From CBDFLD01 sp965249005 (GTDB lineage: Bacteria > Acidobacteriota > UBA6911): a DNA stretch of 64,000 nt. Where the stretch lies: NCBI GenBank assembly GCA_965249005.1, contig CBDFLD010000008.1, positions 89,771 through 153,770 on the forward strand. Direction: 5' to 3'. Shown here piece by piece: positions 27,220-36,902 of the stretch (within the stretch, counting starts at the first letter, position 1; every line of letters begins with the position of its first letter). The translations under genes and the position numbers were made by a program. A model generated the notes under the pieces. It saw nothing but the letters and a program-made list of their open reading frames with translations. It was not told the DNA's origin and did not search any database.

Positions 27220-29973
27220 CTAACGCTTTGCCTCTAGACGAATCCAGATGGGAGAGCTCCATGCCGTCTGCCCGTCCACTTGAACCAGCCGAACGTAGTA
27301 GAACAGAGTACCGGACTGTGTCGCGAGATCCTGATAAGTAAATTCCAGCTCCGCGGGCAGATCTTGACTTCGATAAACGACCTGGTTGTTGCGGATGATC
27401 TCGACTTCCGCAACGGAGTTTGTCGCCGCGGCCTTGACCCGAATCGGAGGGACACTTTCGGACCGGAACTCTTCTCCCATGAAATGATCGCCGAGCCAGA
27501 ATTCCAGAACGATGTTGTCGGTGGCCGCGTAAGCCCGGCGCTTCTTCATCGCTTCCAGGACCGCCTGTCGGCTCCGACTCTCTGCCCACACCAGGGCATA
27601 AGAAATATGGGTCGAGGCGTGGTCGGAGCTTGCAATTACCCCGATGCGGTAGCCTTTGGCCCATGCGTTTGAAACAAAACCCTCTGGCCGTATCCCCATA
27701 GGTTGATCGACGTTCCAGTGTGCGGCCGTGTCTGTCAGGGGCGCGCCCGGGGCCTCGTAGCTATGGCGGTCCCCCTGAAATATTTCCACCAGCGTCTCGA
27801 CTTCCGAATCGTTGTCCCTCCAGTCGGTTCCCATGTTAGTGCCGCTGGTGTGGGGGATGGTGACGCCGCCGCGTCGCCGGACCGTCTCGTACAGTCGCTT
27901 CGTGTCGTCCGGAGAGATATCATCCCAGACACCGGTGTGAGATCGAGACTTGGCAGTCACGGGCTGCAAGAAGGGAAGCGGCTCGAAGCCCCGCCGATCG
28001 TGGATAACGTTGCGATGCCCGTCCGGGAACCGGACCGATCGTTCGTACCCGAACATGGCCACGTAGCGTTCGGGTGCGTGAAACAGATCGGCCAGTTTCT
28101 CTTCCAGCCACCACCAGTACTCCCGATCGGTTCCGTACTGGTGATCAGTGATGAGACCGAAGTCCATCGAAGCGGCATCCAGCATGTAGCGATAGAAGTC
28201 GAGAATCGAGCCGTCGGGTGCGCCGCGCAGATCCATGGAGAGCTCGGTATGACGGTGTGTATCGCCTCGTAGGATTTGCAAGTTCCGGCCGCGGACACGC
28301 GCGCGCCAGCTCCGTATTCGAGATACATCGGCTGCTTCGTTTTTGTGCCCCGAGGACCGAGCCGCAAAATCGGGCTCAAAGGGGGGCCCCAAGAGTGCAC
28401 CGGGATTGCTTTTTGATTCGTAGCGGGCCGCGTACACATTCTCAATCACTGTCTCTTCGGGAAAGTCCCCGGCGACCGGGTAAGTCGGCTGATTGTCCCG
28501 CGGCCAGGCCAGCCAGAATCCCGTGCCGGAGGCAGGCGTGGAAGACACAAACATGGACAGCCGGCCGACGCTGTATGGAACCGGGACCGGTTGACTCCAA
28601 CCTTTCGACGTCACCGTCAGGAGGTAGGGTCTCCAGTACTCTCCTCCGCCTGTGGGAGTCTCCGTTTTTCGCACAACCAAGTGCACCCTACCCTTGCCAT
28701 CGGTGAAAAGCGAGGGATGGCTCAAATGAGGCCGATCGGTCTTGACGAAGACCCTCCAGCGCCGGGGAGGGAACAGCGAGGCCACCTCCGGTCCGGCTTC
28801 CAGGACCGAGTTGCCCATCACGCGAACCTTGACCTGACGCTCCAGGTTCAGCATCGACCCGGGGGTTCTTTCCCGATCGACGAGCTGGCCTTGATCCTTG
28901 CCCCAGCCAAACTCCCCCACCTCGTAGGCCACCCAGACTCGGTCTTGGCCGTCGACCGCCAGGCTCGCCCGTGCCTCGAAGAGTGCCGATTCGGCGACCG
29001 GCCGAATCGGGCCGAGGTGACCCAGCGCGAGGGAGCGCATCACGACATCGTGGTTGCCCGCGTGGTAGGTGTCCCAGGCCACATGCGCGCCTCCGCCGGA
29101 GTCCACTCCGATCGAGGGGGCCCAATCGTTGCGTTGGCTCTCCGATAACCGAAGTTCTCGAGACCAGGTCTGCCCGTCGAAGCGGAGGTAGAAGATGTCG
29201 GACTGCCCGCCGCGAAAGCTCTGCCAGCACAAGTGCAGGGTTCCGTCCGGAGCGCTGGCCAGGCTCTGATCGAAGTCTCCTTCCGGGGAGGAAGTCAATT
29301 GCTGCCGCGGACCCCAGCGTTTCCCGTCGAACCAGCGAGCGTACAGGTCAAAGTCGGCCTCGAACAATTCCTGCTGGGACCAGACAGCCCAGAGTCGATC
29401 CTGACCGTCAAAGGCCAAGGAAGGCCGCCAGACATCCCCCGTGACGCCGGGTACGAGATTCCATGTGCCCCAGTTGCCGGTTTCAGCATCACGGCGGCTC
29501 AATCGAATTTGATCCCGCCGCCCACTGTAGCTGACCCACTCCATCCACACTTCTCGACGGTCCTTCGGATTGGACTGGATGACGGGAAAATCGTCGCTCC
29601 GCGTGTCGTCGCTCATTCGGATGATCTCGTGAAAACGACGATCCGGCTCCACAAACGGCTCCGGTTGCCTTCCCGTCAAGGTTCCGTCCGGAGCCCGACG
29701 GTATTCGACGGCCAGTTCGTGCTGGGCCGGTGCATCGGCACGAACTCGTCCAGGCGCGTTCGGGTGCGAGGCCGAACCGGGATTCCGGCCAACCTCATCA
29801 AAGATCATCTCAGCGGAATTCGGCTCGGTCGGTGTCTCTCGGCTGTTGAAGATGAAGGGAACATCGTGCTTGCTGGAGAGAAGTGGATCTTCCGCCTCCT
29901 TTGTCTGAGCGAAGTGCAGCACGGCCGTGACGAGGATCGACAAACAAGTAAAGTGAAGTAACGAGGCTCGCAT
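27220..29973 (-). CDS. DUF3604 protein with N-terminal beta-propeller, paralog 3
   Basis: The 917-residue secreted protein is the most divergent and the first gene of the operon. The signal peptide covers about residues 1-23. A low-complexity linker precedes blades with DGQDRLWAVWS, DGTLHLCWQS and DGQDRVWVAYEV. The C-terminal DUF3604 domain has RGDTHRHTE (T in place of the usual L before the first histidine), ITDHQYGTDREY, GYERS, PHTSGTNMG, EIFQGDRHS and ASSDHASTHISY. Shared insertions show common descent with paralogs 1 and 2. The promoter should lie in the 192-bp divergent gap to 30166; I saw no clear -35/-10 pair. Confidence 0.9.
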   Translation of the reverse strand: MRASLLHFTCLSILVTAVLHFAQTKEAEDPLLSSKHDVPFIFNSRETPTEPNSAEMIFDEVGRNPGSASHPNAPGRVRADAPAQHELAVEYRRAPDGTLTGRQPEPFVEPDRRFHEIIRMSDDTRSDDFPVIQSNPKDRREVWMEWVSYSGRRDQIRLSRRDAETGNWGTWNLVPGVTGDVWRPSLAFDGQDRLWAVWSQQELFEADFDLYARWFDGKRWGPRQQLTSSPEGDFDQSLASAPDGTLHLCWQSFRGGQSDIFYLRFDGQTWSRELRLSESQRNDWAPSIGVDSGGGAHVAWDTYHAGNHDVVMRSLALGHLGPIRPVAESALFEARASLAVDGQDRVWVAYEVGEFGWGKDQGQLVDRERTPGSMLNLERQVKVRVMGNSVLEAGPEVASLFPPRRWRVFVKTDRPHLSHPSLFTDGKGRVHLVVRKTETPTGGGEYWRPYLLTVTSKGWSQPVPVPYSVGRLSMFVSSTPASGTGFWLAWPRDNQPTYPVAGDFPEETVIENVYAARYESKSNPGALLGPPFEPDFAARSSGHKNEAADVSRIRSWRARVRGRNLQILRGDTHRHTELSMDLRGAPDGSILDFYRYMLDAASMDFGLITDHQYGTDREYWWWLEEKLADLFHAPERYVAMFGYERSVRFPDGHRNVIHDRRGFEPLPFLQPVTAKSRSHTGVWDDISPDDTKRLYETVRRRGGVTIPHTSGTNMGTDWRDNDSEVETLVEIFQGDRHSYEAPGAPLTDTAAHWNVDQPMGIRPEGFVSNAWAKGYRIGVIASSDHASTHISYALVWAESRSRQAVLEAMKKRRAYAATDNIVLEFWLGDHFMGEEFRSESVPPIRVKAAATNSVAEVEIIRNNQVVYRSQDLPAELEFTYQDLATQSGTLFYYVRLVQVDGQTAWSSPIWIRLEAKR

Positions 29974-30165
29974 TTTATGGGGCCATCATAGCCATTCGCA
30001 GCTTGGAAAAGAACCGGATGTGATCAATATTTCTCGTAGTCTGGACCATGGAGTCAGAGTAGGGAATTAGCGAGCGTGTTTGACAGTTGTTCCTTTCCGC
30101 GCCTTGGCCATAGGGATAGAATAGCCGCTACAGCGTGAACCAAGCAATGACGACGGAGACTGCCC

Positions 30166-31233
30166 GTGAGTCTCAAACTGGGCCTGACACTCATCTTTGC
30201 TCTTGCCTTCCTCGGCTACCTGTTTTTTTGGCCCGTGCCGATCGATCCAGCGGTTTACATTCCCTCCCACAATCCCGGAATGACAGGGCCGTTCGCTCAG
30301 AACGCAAACCTGAGCGGCGTCGAACATCTGGTGGCGGGTATAGGACTTGGACCGGAAGACGTCACGCTGGGGCCCGATGGGTTGCTGTACACGGGACTGC
30401 AAGACGGACGCATCATGCGGTTCCGGACGGACGGCTCCGGTTTGGAGACGTTCGTGTCCACGGAGGGCCGGCCCCTCGGTATGCAGTTCGATGAAGGCGG
30501 GAACCTCATCGTGGCCGACGCCTTCAAAGGTCTGCTTTCGATTGGAACGGATCGCGAAGTCACCGTTTTGACCGATGAGGTGGACGGCAGGCGGATTCTC
30601 TTCGCGGACGATTTGGATATTGCCGGCGATGGCACTGTCTGGTTTTCCGACGCCTCGCAGCGATTCGACCAGCACCACTGGATCCTCGATTTCTGGGAAA
30701 TGCAGCCGACCGGGAGACTTCTCAGCTACGATCCTGCGACGCGCGAGACAGCGGTTCGACTCGACGGGTTGATGTTTGCCAACGGGGTGGCGCTTGGTCC
30801 AAACGACGAATTCGTTTTGGTGAACGAGACCTCCGCGGCCCGTATCACACGCCTGTGGCTCAAGGGACCGAAGGCAGGGCAAGACGAACCTTTTCTCGAG
30901 AGCCTGCCTGCATACAACGATAACTTGTCCTACAACCACAATGGCGTCTTCTGGGTGGCTCTACCGTCACCCCGCAACGACGACATGGAAAGCCTCTGGC
31001 CCCAACCCTTCCTGCGCACGGTGCTGTTTCGTCTGCCGGAATTCTTGCAGGGCAGTTTGGTGGGAGCTCCTTACGGGTGGGTCCTGGGAGTGGACACTCG
31101 AGGCTCCATTGTCTTCAACCTGCACGATCCCAGCGGAAACTACGGCACCATCACGAGCGTCAACGAGTTCGATGGCTGGCTCTATTTTGGCAGCATCGCC
31201 ATGTCCTCCGTCGGCCGCCACCCCGTGCCGTGA
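30166..31233 (+). CDS. Membrane-anchored SMP-30/strictosidine-synthase-like propeller protein
   Basis: The 355-residue protein has one N-terminal membrane segment (about residues 5-23, LGLTLIFALAFLGYLFFW), then a six-bladed propeller of the gluconolactonase/APMAP/strictosidine synthase type. GLGPEDVTLGPDGLLYTG, FADDLDIAGDGTVWFSDAS and MFANGVALGPNDEFVLVNET are the repeated signatures. Bacterial members hydrolyse lactones or organophosphates, but the substrate here is unknown. Start GTG 30166 follows GGAG by seven bases. It diverges from the DUF3604 operon and precedes the aminotransferase by 65 bp. Confidence 0.88.
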   Translation: MSLKLGLTLIFALAFLGYLFFWPVPIDPAVYIPSHNPGMTGPFAQNANLSGVEHLVAGIGLGPEDVTLGPDGLLYTGLQDGRIMRFRTDGSGLETFVSTEGRPLGMQFDEGGNLIVADAFKGLLSIGTDREVTVLTDEVDGRRILFADDLDIAGDGTVWFSDASQRFDQHHWILDFWEMQPTGRLLSYDPATRETAVRLDGLMFANGVALGPNDEFVLVNETSAARITRLWLKGPKAGQDEPFLESLPAYNDNLSYNHNGVFWVALPSPRNDDMESLWPQPFLRTVLFRLPEFLQGSLVGAPYGWVLGVDTRGSIVFNLHDPSGNYGTITSVNEFDGWLYFGSIAMSSVGRHPVP

Positions 31234-31298
31234 CAGTGTGGGACGTCCCTGGTAAGATAGCCGTCACACTGCCACAGAATCACATTAGCGAGGTCGCT

Positions 31299-32690
31299 AT
31301 GCCATCGGGGGACATCCAGAGTCACATTCTAGAAACTTATAACAGCAGAACGCGCGCTTCGAAGGAGTTGCAGGAGCGGGCGATGAAAAGCATGCCGGGC
31401 GGCGACACGCGCTCGATCGCTTTCTTTGCGCCCTACCCGACGTTCTTCGGCCCGGGACGGGGCTGTCGCGTGACCGACGTGGATGGCAACGAATACTTGG
31501 ATCTGGTGAACAACTACACCTCGTTGATTCATGGGCACAGCCATGAAACGCTCACCGAGGCGATCTCAAACCAGGCCGCAAAAGGCACCTGTCATGCAGC
31601 GCCCCTAGAGCAGCAGATAGCCCTGGCGGAGGCACTCGTCCAACGTGTGCCGGCGCTAGACCATGTGCGTTTTTGTAACTCCGGAACCGAGGCGGTAATG
31701 AGTGTCGTACGGGTGGCGCGCGCCTACACCGGGCGTCTCAAGATCCTCAAGATGGAAGGCGGATACCACGGAATGTGGGAAACGGTGCAGGTGAGCGTGG
31801 AAGTGGCTCCCCAGGGAGAAGCTTCACCGGTTGGTCAACTCGTGGGGCCTGGTTTTTCGCCAAGGGCCGCGGAGGAGACCCTAGTGGCACCGTTCAACGA
31901 TCTGGAGGCCACGGCTCGATTGATCCGGGAAAACAAAGAGGACCTGGCCGCGGTCTTGGTCGAACCGGTAATGGGCGCTGCGGGAATGATCCCCCCGGAG
32001 CCGGGCTTCCTCAACGGCTTGCAGCAAGTGTGTCGGGAAACGGGTGTTCTTTTGGTTGCCGACGAAATTATCACGCTTCGCCTGGCGTATGGCGGAGCCC
32101 AGTCGCTGTACGAAATTCAACCGGACCTGACGACTTTCGGAAAGCTCATCGGCGGCGGATTGCCGGTCGGGGCTTTCGGGGGGCGGGCTGATGTGATGTC
32201 GGTGTGCGATCCTCGCGGCCCCAACCCTGTGTTCCATTCGGGGACGTTTACAGGCAATGCCGTTACGATGGCGGCTGGGCTCGCGTCCTTGAAGTTGCTC
32301 GATGCGGCTGCGATCGAACGAATCAACCGGTTGGGACAGCGACTGCAGGAGGTTTTGGCGAAGGTGCTCGAGGAGGTTGACGCAGGAGGCTGCGTTACGG
32401 GTGTGGGATCGATGTTTCAAGTACACTTTGCCAGCCCGCCGGTCACGAACTATCGCAGCGCCCATAGTCCCATGGATCAGATTCGGCCGTGGCTGCATCT
32501 AGCGTTGCTGAATCGGGGGATCTTCACCGCGTTGCGCGGTCTGTACTGTGCCTCGACCCCGATGGGTGAAGCAGAGGTAGATCGCGCTCGAACCGCTTTC
32601 AAGGATGCTTTGGAGGAAGTCAAACCACTCATGGACAACCCTGCCAGTATCGGCTCGCCGGCGGAGTTCGCGAAGGCAGCGACCGCCTGA
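31299..32690 (+). CDS. Class III PLP aminotransferase, paralog 2
   Basis: The 463-residue protein is a paralog of the 801-2210 gene. SGTEA lies at residues 128-132, the DE pair at 255-256 and the Schiff-base lysine is K282 in TTFGKLIGGGLP. I chose ATG 31299, preceded by GAGGT, because the paralog starts at the same MPS position; an in-frame ORF extends upstream into the preceding gene but is not coding. Reaction class: omega-amino acid or semialdehyde transamination; substrate unknown. Confidence 0.92.
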   Translation: MPSGDIQSHILETYNSRTRASKELQERAMKSMPGGDTRSIAFFAPYPTFFGPGRGCRVTDVDGNEYLDLVNNYTSLIHGHSHETLTEAISNQAAKGTCHAAPLEQQIALAEALVQRVPALDHVRFCNSGTEAVMSVVRVARAYTGRLKILKMEGGYHGMWETVQVSVEVAPQGEASPVGQLVGPGFSPRAAEETLVAPFNDLEATARLIRENKEDLAAVLVEPVMGAAGMIPPEPGFLNGLQQVCRETGVLLVADEIITLRLAYGGAQSLYEIQPDLTTFGKLIGGGLPVGAFGGRADVMSVCDPRGPNPVFHSGTFTGNAVTMAAGLASLKLLDAAAIERINRLGQRLQEVLAKVLEEVDAGGCVTGVGSMFQVHFASPPVTNYRSAHSPMDQIRPWLHLALLNRGIFTALRGLYCASTPMGEAEVDRARTAFKDALEEVKPLMDNPASIGSPAEFAKAATA

Positions 32691-32717
32691 GCGCAGGCCG
32701 GTAAATCCGTTGCGCGA

Positions 32718-34022
32718 CTATTGTGGTGATTCTTTGATCATCTCGAGCCAGGTTTCCCAGACCCGTTCCGCGAACCCCATCGGCACTTGCTTCATGCCGA
32801 GTCTTTGGGCGTGGTTGTCCAGAGCGTCGACCCCGTAGCCCCCGTACTGGTATGCCTCCTTGTGTGGGATGTAGGCGACCATTCCTCCGGTCAATCCCAA
32901 TATCATGTTATTGGAATACGGAGATCGCCGCTTGAATTCCATACCCGCCTCCGTGAAGTACTCGCCTGGGACGCTCACCATGGTGGCGTCGGCGAGAAGG
33001 ACCACTGAGAGGGCAGCCGTTCCTTTCTGAGTCGGGTCGTTTCTGTCTTGGTACTCCAAACTGCGAGACCGTAGCTTCAGTCCGGGAGTTGTTGTGGTCT
33101 CGATGGTGGGGTGGACCCGGAGTACTTCCTTCCCCAGTGTTTCCCCTATCCGCTCCATCACCTTGAAATCCTTCGTGGCGCCGTCGTAAGGATTCATCTC
33201 GCCCTCGGCACCGTTGAAGTACATGGCGGCAACACCCGGCCCGAGGCTCCGCTCGATAATTCGGCAGGCGGGACCGGGAAAATCCGCAGAGATCAACCGG
33301 TTGCTCGGGTGCATCACGGTGGCATGCATCGGATAGTTGAAGACGACAACGAACGGCCTTCCATCGGCGCGATCGACCCGAAGCACAACGACTTCCTTGT
33401 CGGTCGGCCCGTAAAAGCGGCGCTCGGAGTTTGCAGGAATGAATCGAGCCTTTCCCTCCGGACCGATGAAAATGCGGTTGTAGTTCAGGTCGGCGTGACC
33501 ATGGCCGAATCCTACACGAGCGGGAACCAGCGTGCGATGAGCGGCCACGATCGTCCGGCTGATTTGATCGACGACGTGGCTGGTCCATTCCGGGGTCGCC
33601 CGACTGCCTTGCCCCAGATCTAGCACAGGGCCGTGGTGCGTGTGGGTTGCGCCGATCAGAATGTTTTCGGACGGAGTCGAGACTTTGCCGTCGACCTCTC
33701 GATAAACCCTGTGGATCATCGTATCGAAGATGAGGGCAACATCCACCGACACCAGGGTCATCGACGTTATTCCTTCAGCCAGGACCAGGGCACGGATCAT
33801 GATGGGATCGTGGGTACCCTCGTTGGAGCGGTCGTCGACAATCCTGCCATTTTCCCGAATCGGGAATGAGAGCATTTTGTGATTCAAAGGGATCTCGAGC
33901 TCTGTCTGGGCAAAGCCAGCGACGAACGTATCGGAGTCGGGGTGCGGTGGCGCTTCCGCTGCTGCGGCGATCTGGATGGAAAGTAATAGAATGATGATCG
34001 ATGAGAGTCTTTTGTCGCTCAT
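32718..34022 (-). CDS. Neutral/alkaline ceramidase-like protein, paralog 1
   Basis: The 434-residue secreted protein corresponds to the N-terminal catalytic domain of neutral ceramidases. A signal peptide covers residues 1-22. The zinc-binding motif is GATHTHHGP, followed by the second histidine region FNYPMHATVMH and SADFPG. The C-terminal Ig-like domain of true ceramidases is missing, as in many bacterial relatives. Substrate may be a lipid amide or something unrelated. Start ATG 34022 has GGAGAG upstream. A paralog lies at 42623-43996. The gene is convergent with the aminotransferase, 27 bp apart. Confidence 0.88.
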   Translation of the reverse strand: MSDKRLSSIIILLLSIQIAAAAEAPPHPDSDTFVAGFAQTELEIPLNHKMLSFPIRENGRIVDDRSNEGTHDPIMIRALVLAEGITSMTLVSVDVALIFDTMIHRVYREVDGKVSTPSENILIGATHTHHGPVLDLGQGSRATPEWTSHVVDQISRTIVAAHRTLVPARVGFGHGHADLNYNRIFIGPEGKARFIPANSERRFYGPTDKEVVVLRVDRADGRPFVVVFNYPMHATVMHPSNRLISADFPGPACRIIERSLGPGVAAMYFNGAEGEMNPYDGATKDFKVMERIGETLGKEVLRVHPTIETTTTPGLKLRSRSLEYQDRNDPTQKGTAALSVVLLADATMVSVPGEYFTEAGMEFKRRSPYSNNMILGLTGGMVAYIPHKEAYQYGGYGVDALDNHAQRLGMKQVPMGFAERVWETWLEMIKESPQ

Positions 34023-34097
34023 AATGTTTGCTCTCCTGGTAACTGGGTCGCCGCTCACGGATAGCGCGGTCAAGCCGCGCTGCGTGTGCTGCGTAGT

Positions 34098-35231
34098 TCA
34101 CCAGTGGTTCTCTCGCGGCCAAACATGGACGACTTCCGGGGAGCCCTCCACGACAAAGTACTTTTCATGGGAGGCCGCCGTGGTGCAGGCGTGGCTGGGA
34201 AGAATGCGAAGCTGGGTGCCGATGGGATAGCGATCGTGTTTCATCGGACCTCCCGTGTCGATCACCAGCCCATGCTCTTGATTGACGTCGGTGACGATCA
34301 TGCCCGGAATTGGTTCACAGTCTTCTACACGGCAGACGGTCCCATAACCGCGATCGACCCTTTGTCCTGCAGTTGACCGGTCTTGGGACAATGCCAGCAT
34401 CCCGGCGTCCGTGATGATCCGGCCATGCTTTCGGTTGTGGCCAATCACGGTTGTCAGTACGGAGATGGCGATATCGGACTCTTCGCAGACGCCGAGACCG
34501 ACTTGATACAAGTCGTTGAAGAGGTAAACACCGGCCCGAACTTCGGTGACCCCCTCAAAGTTCTCGCCGAACTTGGCGGTGGGAGAGGATCCGACGCTTA
34601 CGATCGGGCATGGGAGTCCGGTATCGCGGAGCCGCTTTGCACTCGATACCACGGCTTCGCGTTCGATCCGGGCCCAGTCACGGATTTGATCCAAACTGGT
34701 GGTCGAGTATGATTCCCCGCAGTGCGTCAAAACTCCCTGCAAGGTCGCTCCGGATTCCTGGTGCAGGATCTTTCCAATCTCCAGCAAGGCTGCATCGTCC
34801 GGCTCGACACCGGAACGATGTCCGTCGCAGTCGATCTCAATCAGTGCAGGAAAGGACACCCCGAGGTGCAGTCCGTGGCTGGCCACGCTATTGGCCATCC
34901 CGGCGTCGTCGAGAACTATTTTGATATCGGCCCCTTGCTGCAGGAGACTGGCAACTTTTTGCAACTTGTTCGGTCCGATCCCGACCGCGTAGACAATATC
35001 GCTGAAGCCATGCTTGAAGAAGTAAGATGCTTCGCGAACGGTGGAGACCGTGATGCCGAGACCCTGGTCGCCCACAGCGATACGGGCGACATCAACGGAC
35101 TTGGAGCTTTTGAGATGCGGACGCAAGCGAACGCCAGCCTGCTTCATCCGGGCCAGCATTCCTTTTGCGTTGGACTCCAGACGTCTTGAGTCCAGGACCA
35201 GTGCGGGGGTCTGCAGGTCGGTCAGTTTCAT
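34098..35231 (-). CDS. D-threonine aldolase/D-serine dehydratase-like PLP enzyme
   Basis: The 377-residue protein is a fold-type III enzyme (alanine-racemase-like barrel). The cofactor lysine lies in the RPHLKSSKS motif near residue 40. GVLTHCGESY and VSVGSSPT are family segments. A metal site is expected at H-x-C in LPSHACTTAA near the C-terminus. Members cleave D-3-hydroxyamino acids to glycine and an aldehyde, or deaminate D-serine. The start at ATG 35231 has only a weak ribosome site. It lies 93 bp downstream of the RidA gene on the same strand, a sensible pairing for an enzyme that can release reactive enamines. Confidence 0.9.
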   Translation of the reverse strand: MKLTDLQTPALVLDSRRLESNAKGMLARMKQAGVRLRPHLKSSKSVDVARIAVGDQGLGITVSTVREASYFFKHGFSDIVYAVGIGPNKLQKVASLLQQGADIKIVLDDAGMANSVASHGLHLGVSFPALIEIDCDGHRSGVEPDDAALLEIGKILHQESGATLQGVLTHCGESYSTTSLDQIRDWARIEREAVVSSAKRLRDTGLPCPIVSVGSSPTAKFGENFEGVTEVRAGVYLFNDLYQVGLGVCEESDIAISVLTTVIGHNRKHGRIITDAGMLALSQDRSTAGQRVDRGYGTVCRVEDCEPIPGMIVTDVNQEHGLVIDTGGPMKHDRYPIGTQLRILPSHACTTAASHEKYFVVEGSPEVVHVWPRENHW

Positions 35232-35324
35232 GGTTGTTCTTCAATCGCGGTGGCCCGGCTGCCACAGTCAGTCCGGACCGACCCGATGCCTCACCATATT
35301 TGCCAATTGTACTCGCCGGTAGGC

Positions 35325-35717
35325 TCAGAGTACGGCAATTGCTTCCATTTCGATCTCGTGCCCGAAGTACAGCTCCCCGCAGGGAATAATACTTCGGGCG
35401 GGCCGATGGTCGCCAAAGACTTTCGCCAGGGCTTCGTTCACCGGACCCCAGTGCTCCGCTCTGGTAATGAAGGCGGTAATCTTGACCACTTTCGAGAGAT
35501 CGCTCCCGGCGGCCTGCAGTATCCCGGAAATACCGTCAAGACAAGACTTCGTCTGTTCGGCAACCGTTCCCGGGTTGTCGCGATCGCCGCCGGGTTTGCT
35601 CCCCACCTGGCCGGAGACGTAAACCGTGCCTCCCGCAACGACGGCTTGCGAGTAGTGGCCACTCGGTTTGTTGGCCTTATCGGTTAGAACGAGTGTCAGT
35701 TGGGAATGAGTTTTCAT
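35325..35717 (-). CDS. RidA-family enamine/imine deaminase
   Basis: The 130-residue protein has the chorismate-mutase-like fold of Rid proteins: GHYSQAVVAGGTVYVSGQVG at about residues 20-39, and ARSIIPCGEL with the catalytic arginine. The C-terminal EIEMEAIAV is typical. It hydrolyses 2-aminoacrylate-type intermediates formed by PLP enzymes, fitting the adjacent D-amino-acid enzyme. The start ATG 35717 follows AGGAG at 10-11 bases. Confidence 0.93.
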   Translation of the reverse strand: MKTHSQLTLVLTDKANKPSGHYSQAVVAGGTVYVSGQVGSKPGGDRDNPGTVAEQTKSCLDGISGILQAAGSDLSKVVKITAFITRAEHWGPVNEALAKVFGDHRPARSIIPCGELYFGHEIEMEAIAVL

Positions 35718-35782
35718 GCTTTCTTTGCTCCTTGGGAATGATTATGGACGGGGCATGACCGACAGGGCCGCCGATCAAGCCC

Positions 35783-36706
35783 TCACTGTGCTTGCAAGTG
35801 CTCGTCAAACCATCCGACAAGCGCACTCATCTGGAACCGGCCTTGCTTTGTCGGTAACGACGAGTTTCTCAGGATCAGGGGAAGAACCCCGTGCGATCCG
35901 TTGGGAACGTGAACGAACCGGTGCGGGATCTGCTTCTCGGACAGCGCCGCAACCATGATCTCTGCCTGGCGAAACGGTACGGTCTCATCCTTGTCTCCGT
36001 GAATGATCAGAAATGGAGGATCACCGGGAGTCAGGTGATGAGTGGGCGACGCCTGCGCGTAGAGCTTGCCGGCCGATGCGTCCTGTCGAACACTGGGAAT
36101 CGGTATCCCCATGAAGGAGGCAAGGAAGGTCGCTCCCTTTCCCTCGTCCATTTGGGACAACTCGAACGGCGCCGCCATGGCGACAACACATTGGACCTTG
36201 GCGCTTTGGCAGTTGACGGGATCCGGATCGTCAGGATCCCCGTCGCCATCCATCGCTCCCAGCAGGGAAACCAGGTGCCCCCCCGACGATCCTCCCACGG
36301 CTCCAATCCGGTCCGGATCAATGGCGTACGCGGATGCATGATGGCGAATGAAACGCACCGCCCTCGCGGCGTCTTCGACCGCGTCCGGATACCGGAATCG
36401 TGGTGCGGCTCGATGATTGATGAGAAAGACCGTGTATCCCCCGTCGGTCAAGGCGGGAAAGGGACCCCTCGACTTCAGCTGGTTGGCGTTGTATCCCGAA
36501 GGCGCATGCCAGCCGCTGCCCCAAACAAAAAGAACGGCATGACCGTTGGAGTCTTGCGGGCGGTACACGTCCATCAACAACGCAAGGCCGGAAACCATAC
36601 CGTAGACAACATCACGGTCCACACGGGCATCGGCTCCCAGCAACGGAGACGAGCCCAAAAAGCAGATCGCGACCATGGCAACGGCCAATAGGAATTTCTG
36701 TCGCAT
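35783..36706 (-). CDS. Secreted alpha/beta-hydrolase (BD-FAE/HSL-like esterase)
   Basis: The 307-residue protein has a signal peptide (about residues 1-25). The oxyanion segment here is FVWGSGW in place of the usual HGGGW, and the nucleophile is in GAVGGSSGGH. The aspartate is in HGDKDETVP and the histidine in NGSHGV. It is related to carboxylesterases acting on short acyl or polysaccharide esters. Start ATG 36706 follows GGAGG. It diverges from the quinone reductase gene at 36903. Confidence 0.88.
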   Translation of the reverse strand: MRQKFLLAVAMVAICFLGSSPLLGADARVDRDVVYGMVSGLALLMDVYRPQDSNGHAVLFVWGSGWHAPSGYNANQLKSRGPFPALTDGGYTVFLINHRAAPRFRYPDAVEDAARAVRFIRHHASAYAIDPDRIGAVGGSSGGHLVSLLGAMDGDGDPDDPDPVNCQSAKVQCVVAMAAPFELSQMDEGKGATFLASFMGIPIPSVRQDASAGKLYAQASPTHHLTPGDPPFLIIHGDKDETVPFRQAEIMVAALSEKQIPHRFVHVPNGSHGVLPLILRNSSLPTKQGRFQMSALVGWFDEHLQAQ

Positions 36707-36902
36707 GAAACCCTCCGCCTTTGATGATGCAGTTCCCCCGCATGGCAACGGCTTGTTCCTTCGGTGACCAGGAAGGTTATAGAGGATAATCGCTTGATTG
36801 CGTTTCTTGCAATGATTACCTTAAGGGCCTGGTGAGATTCCGAGTAGAATCGCGTTACGTCTTCCATCGCGCTAATGGGCCCGAGATGCCGAGGAGCCAC
36901 TC

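Noticed and set aside
30080..30120. Sigma-70 promoter at TTGACA 30080
   Set aside because: No -10 element lies at an acceptable 16-18 bp distance.
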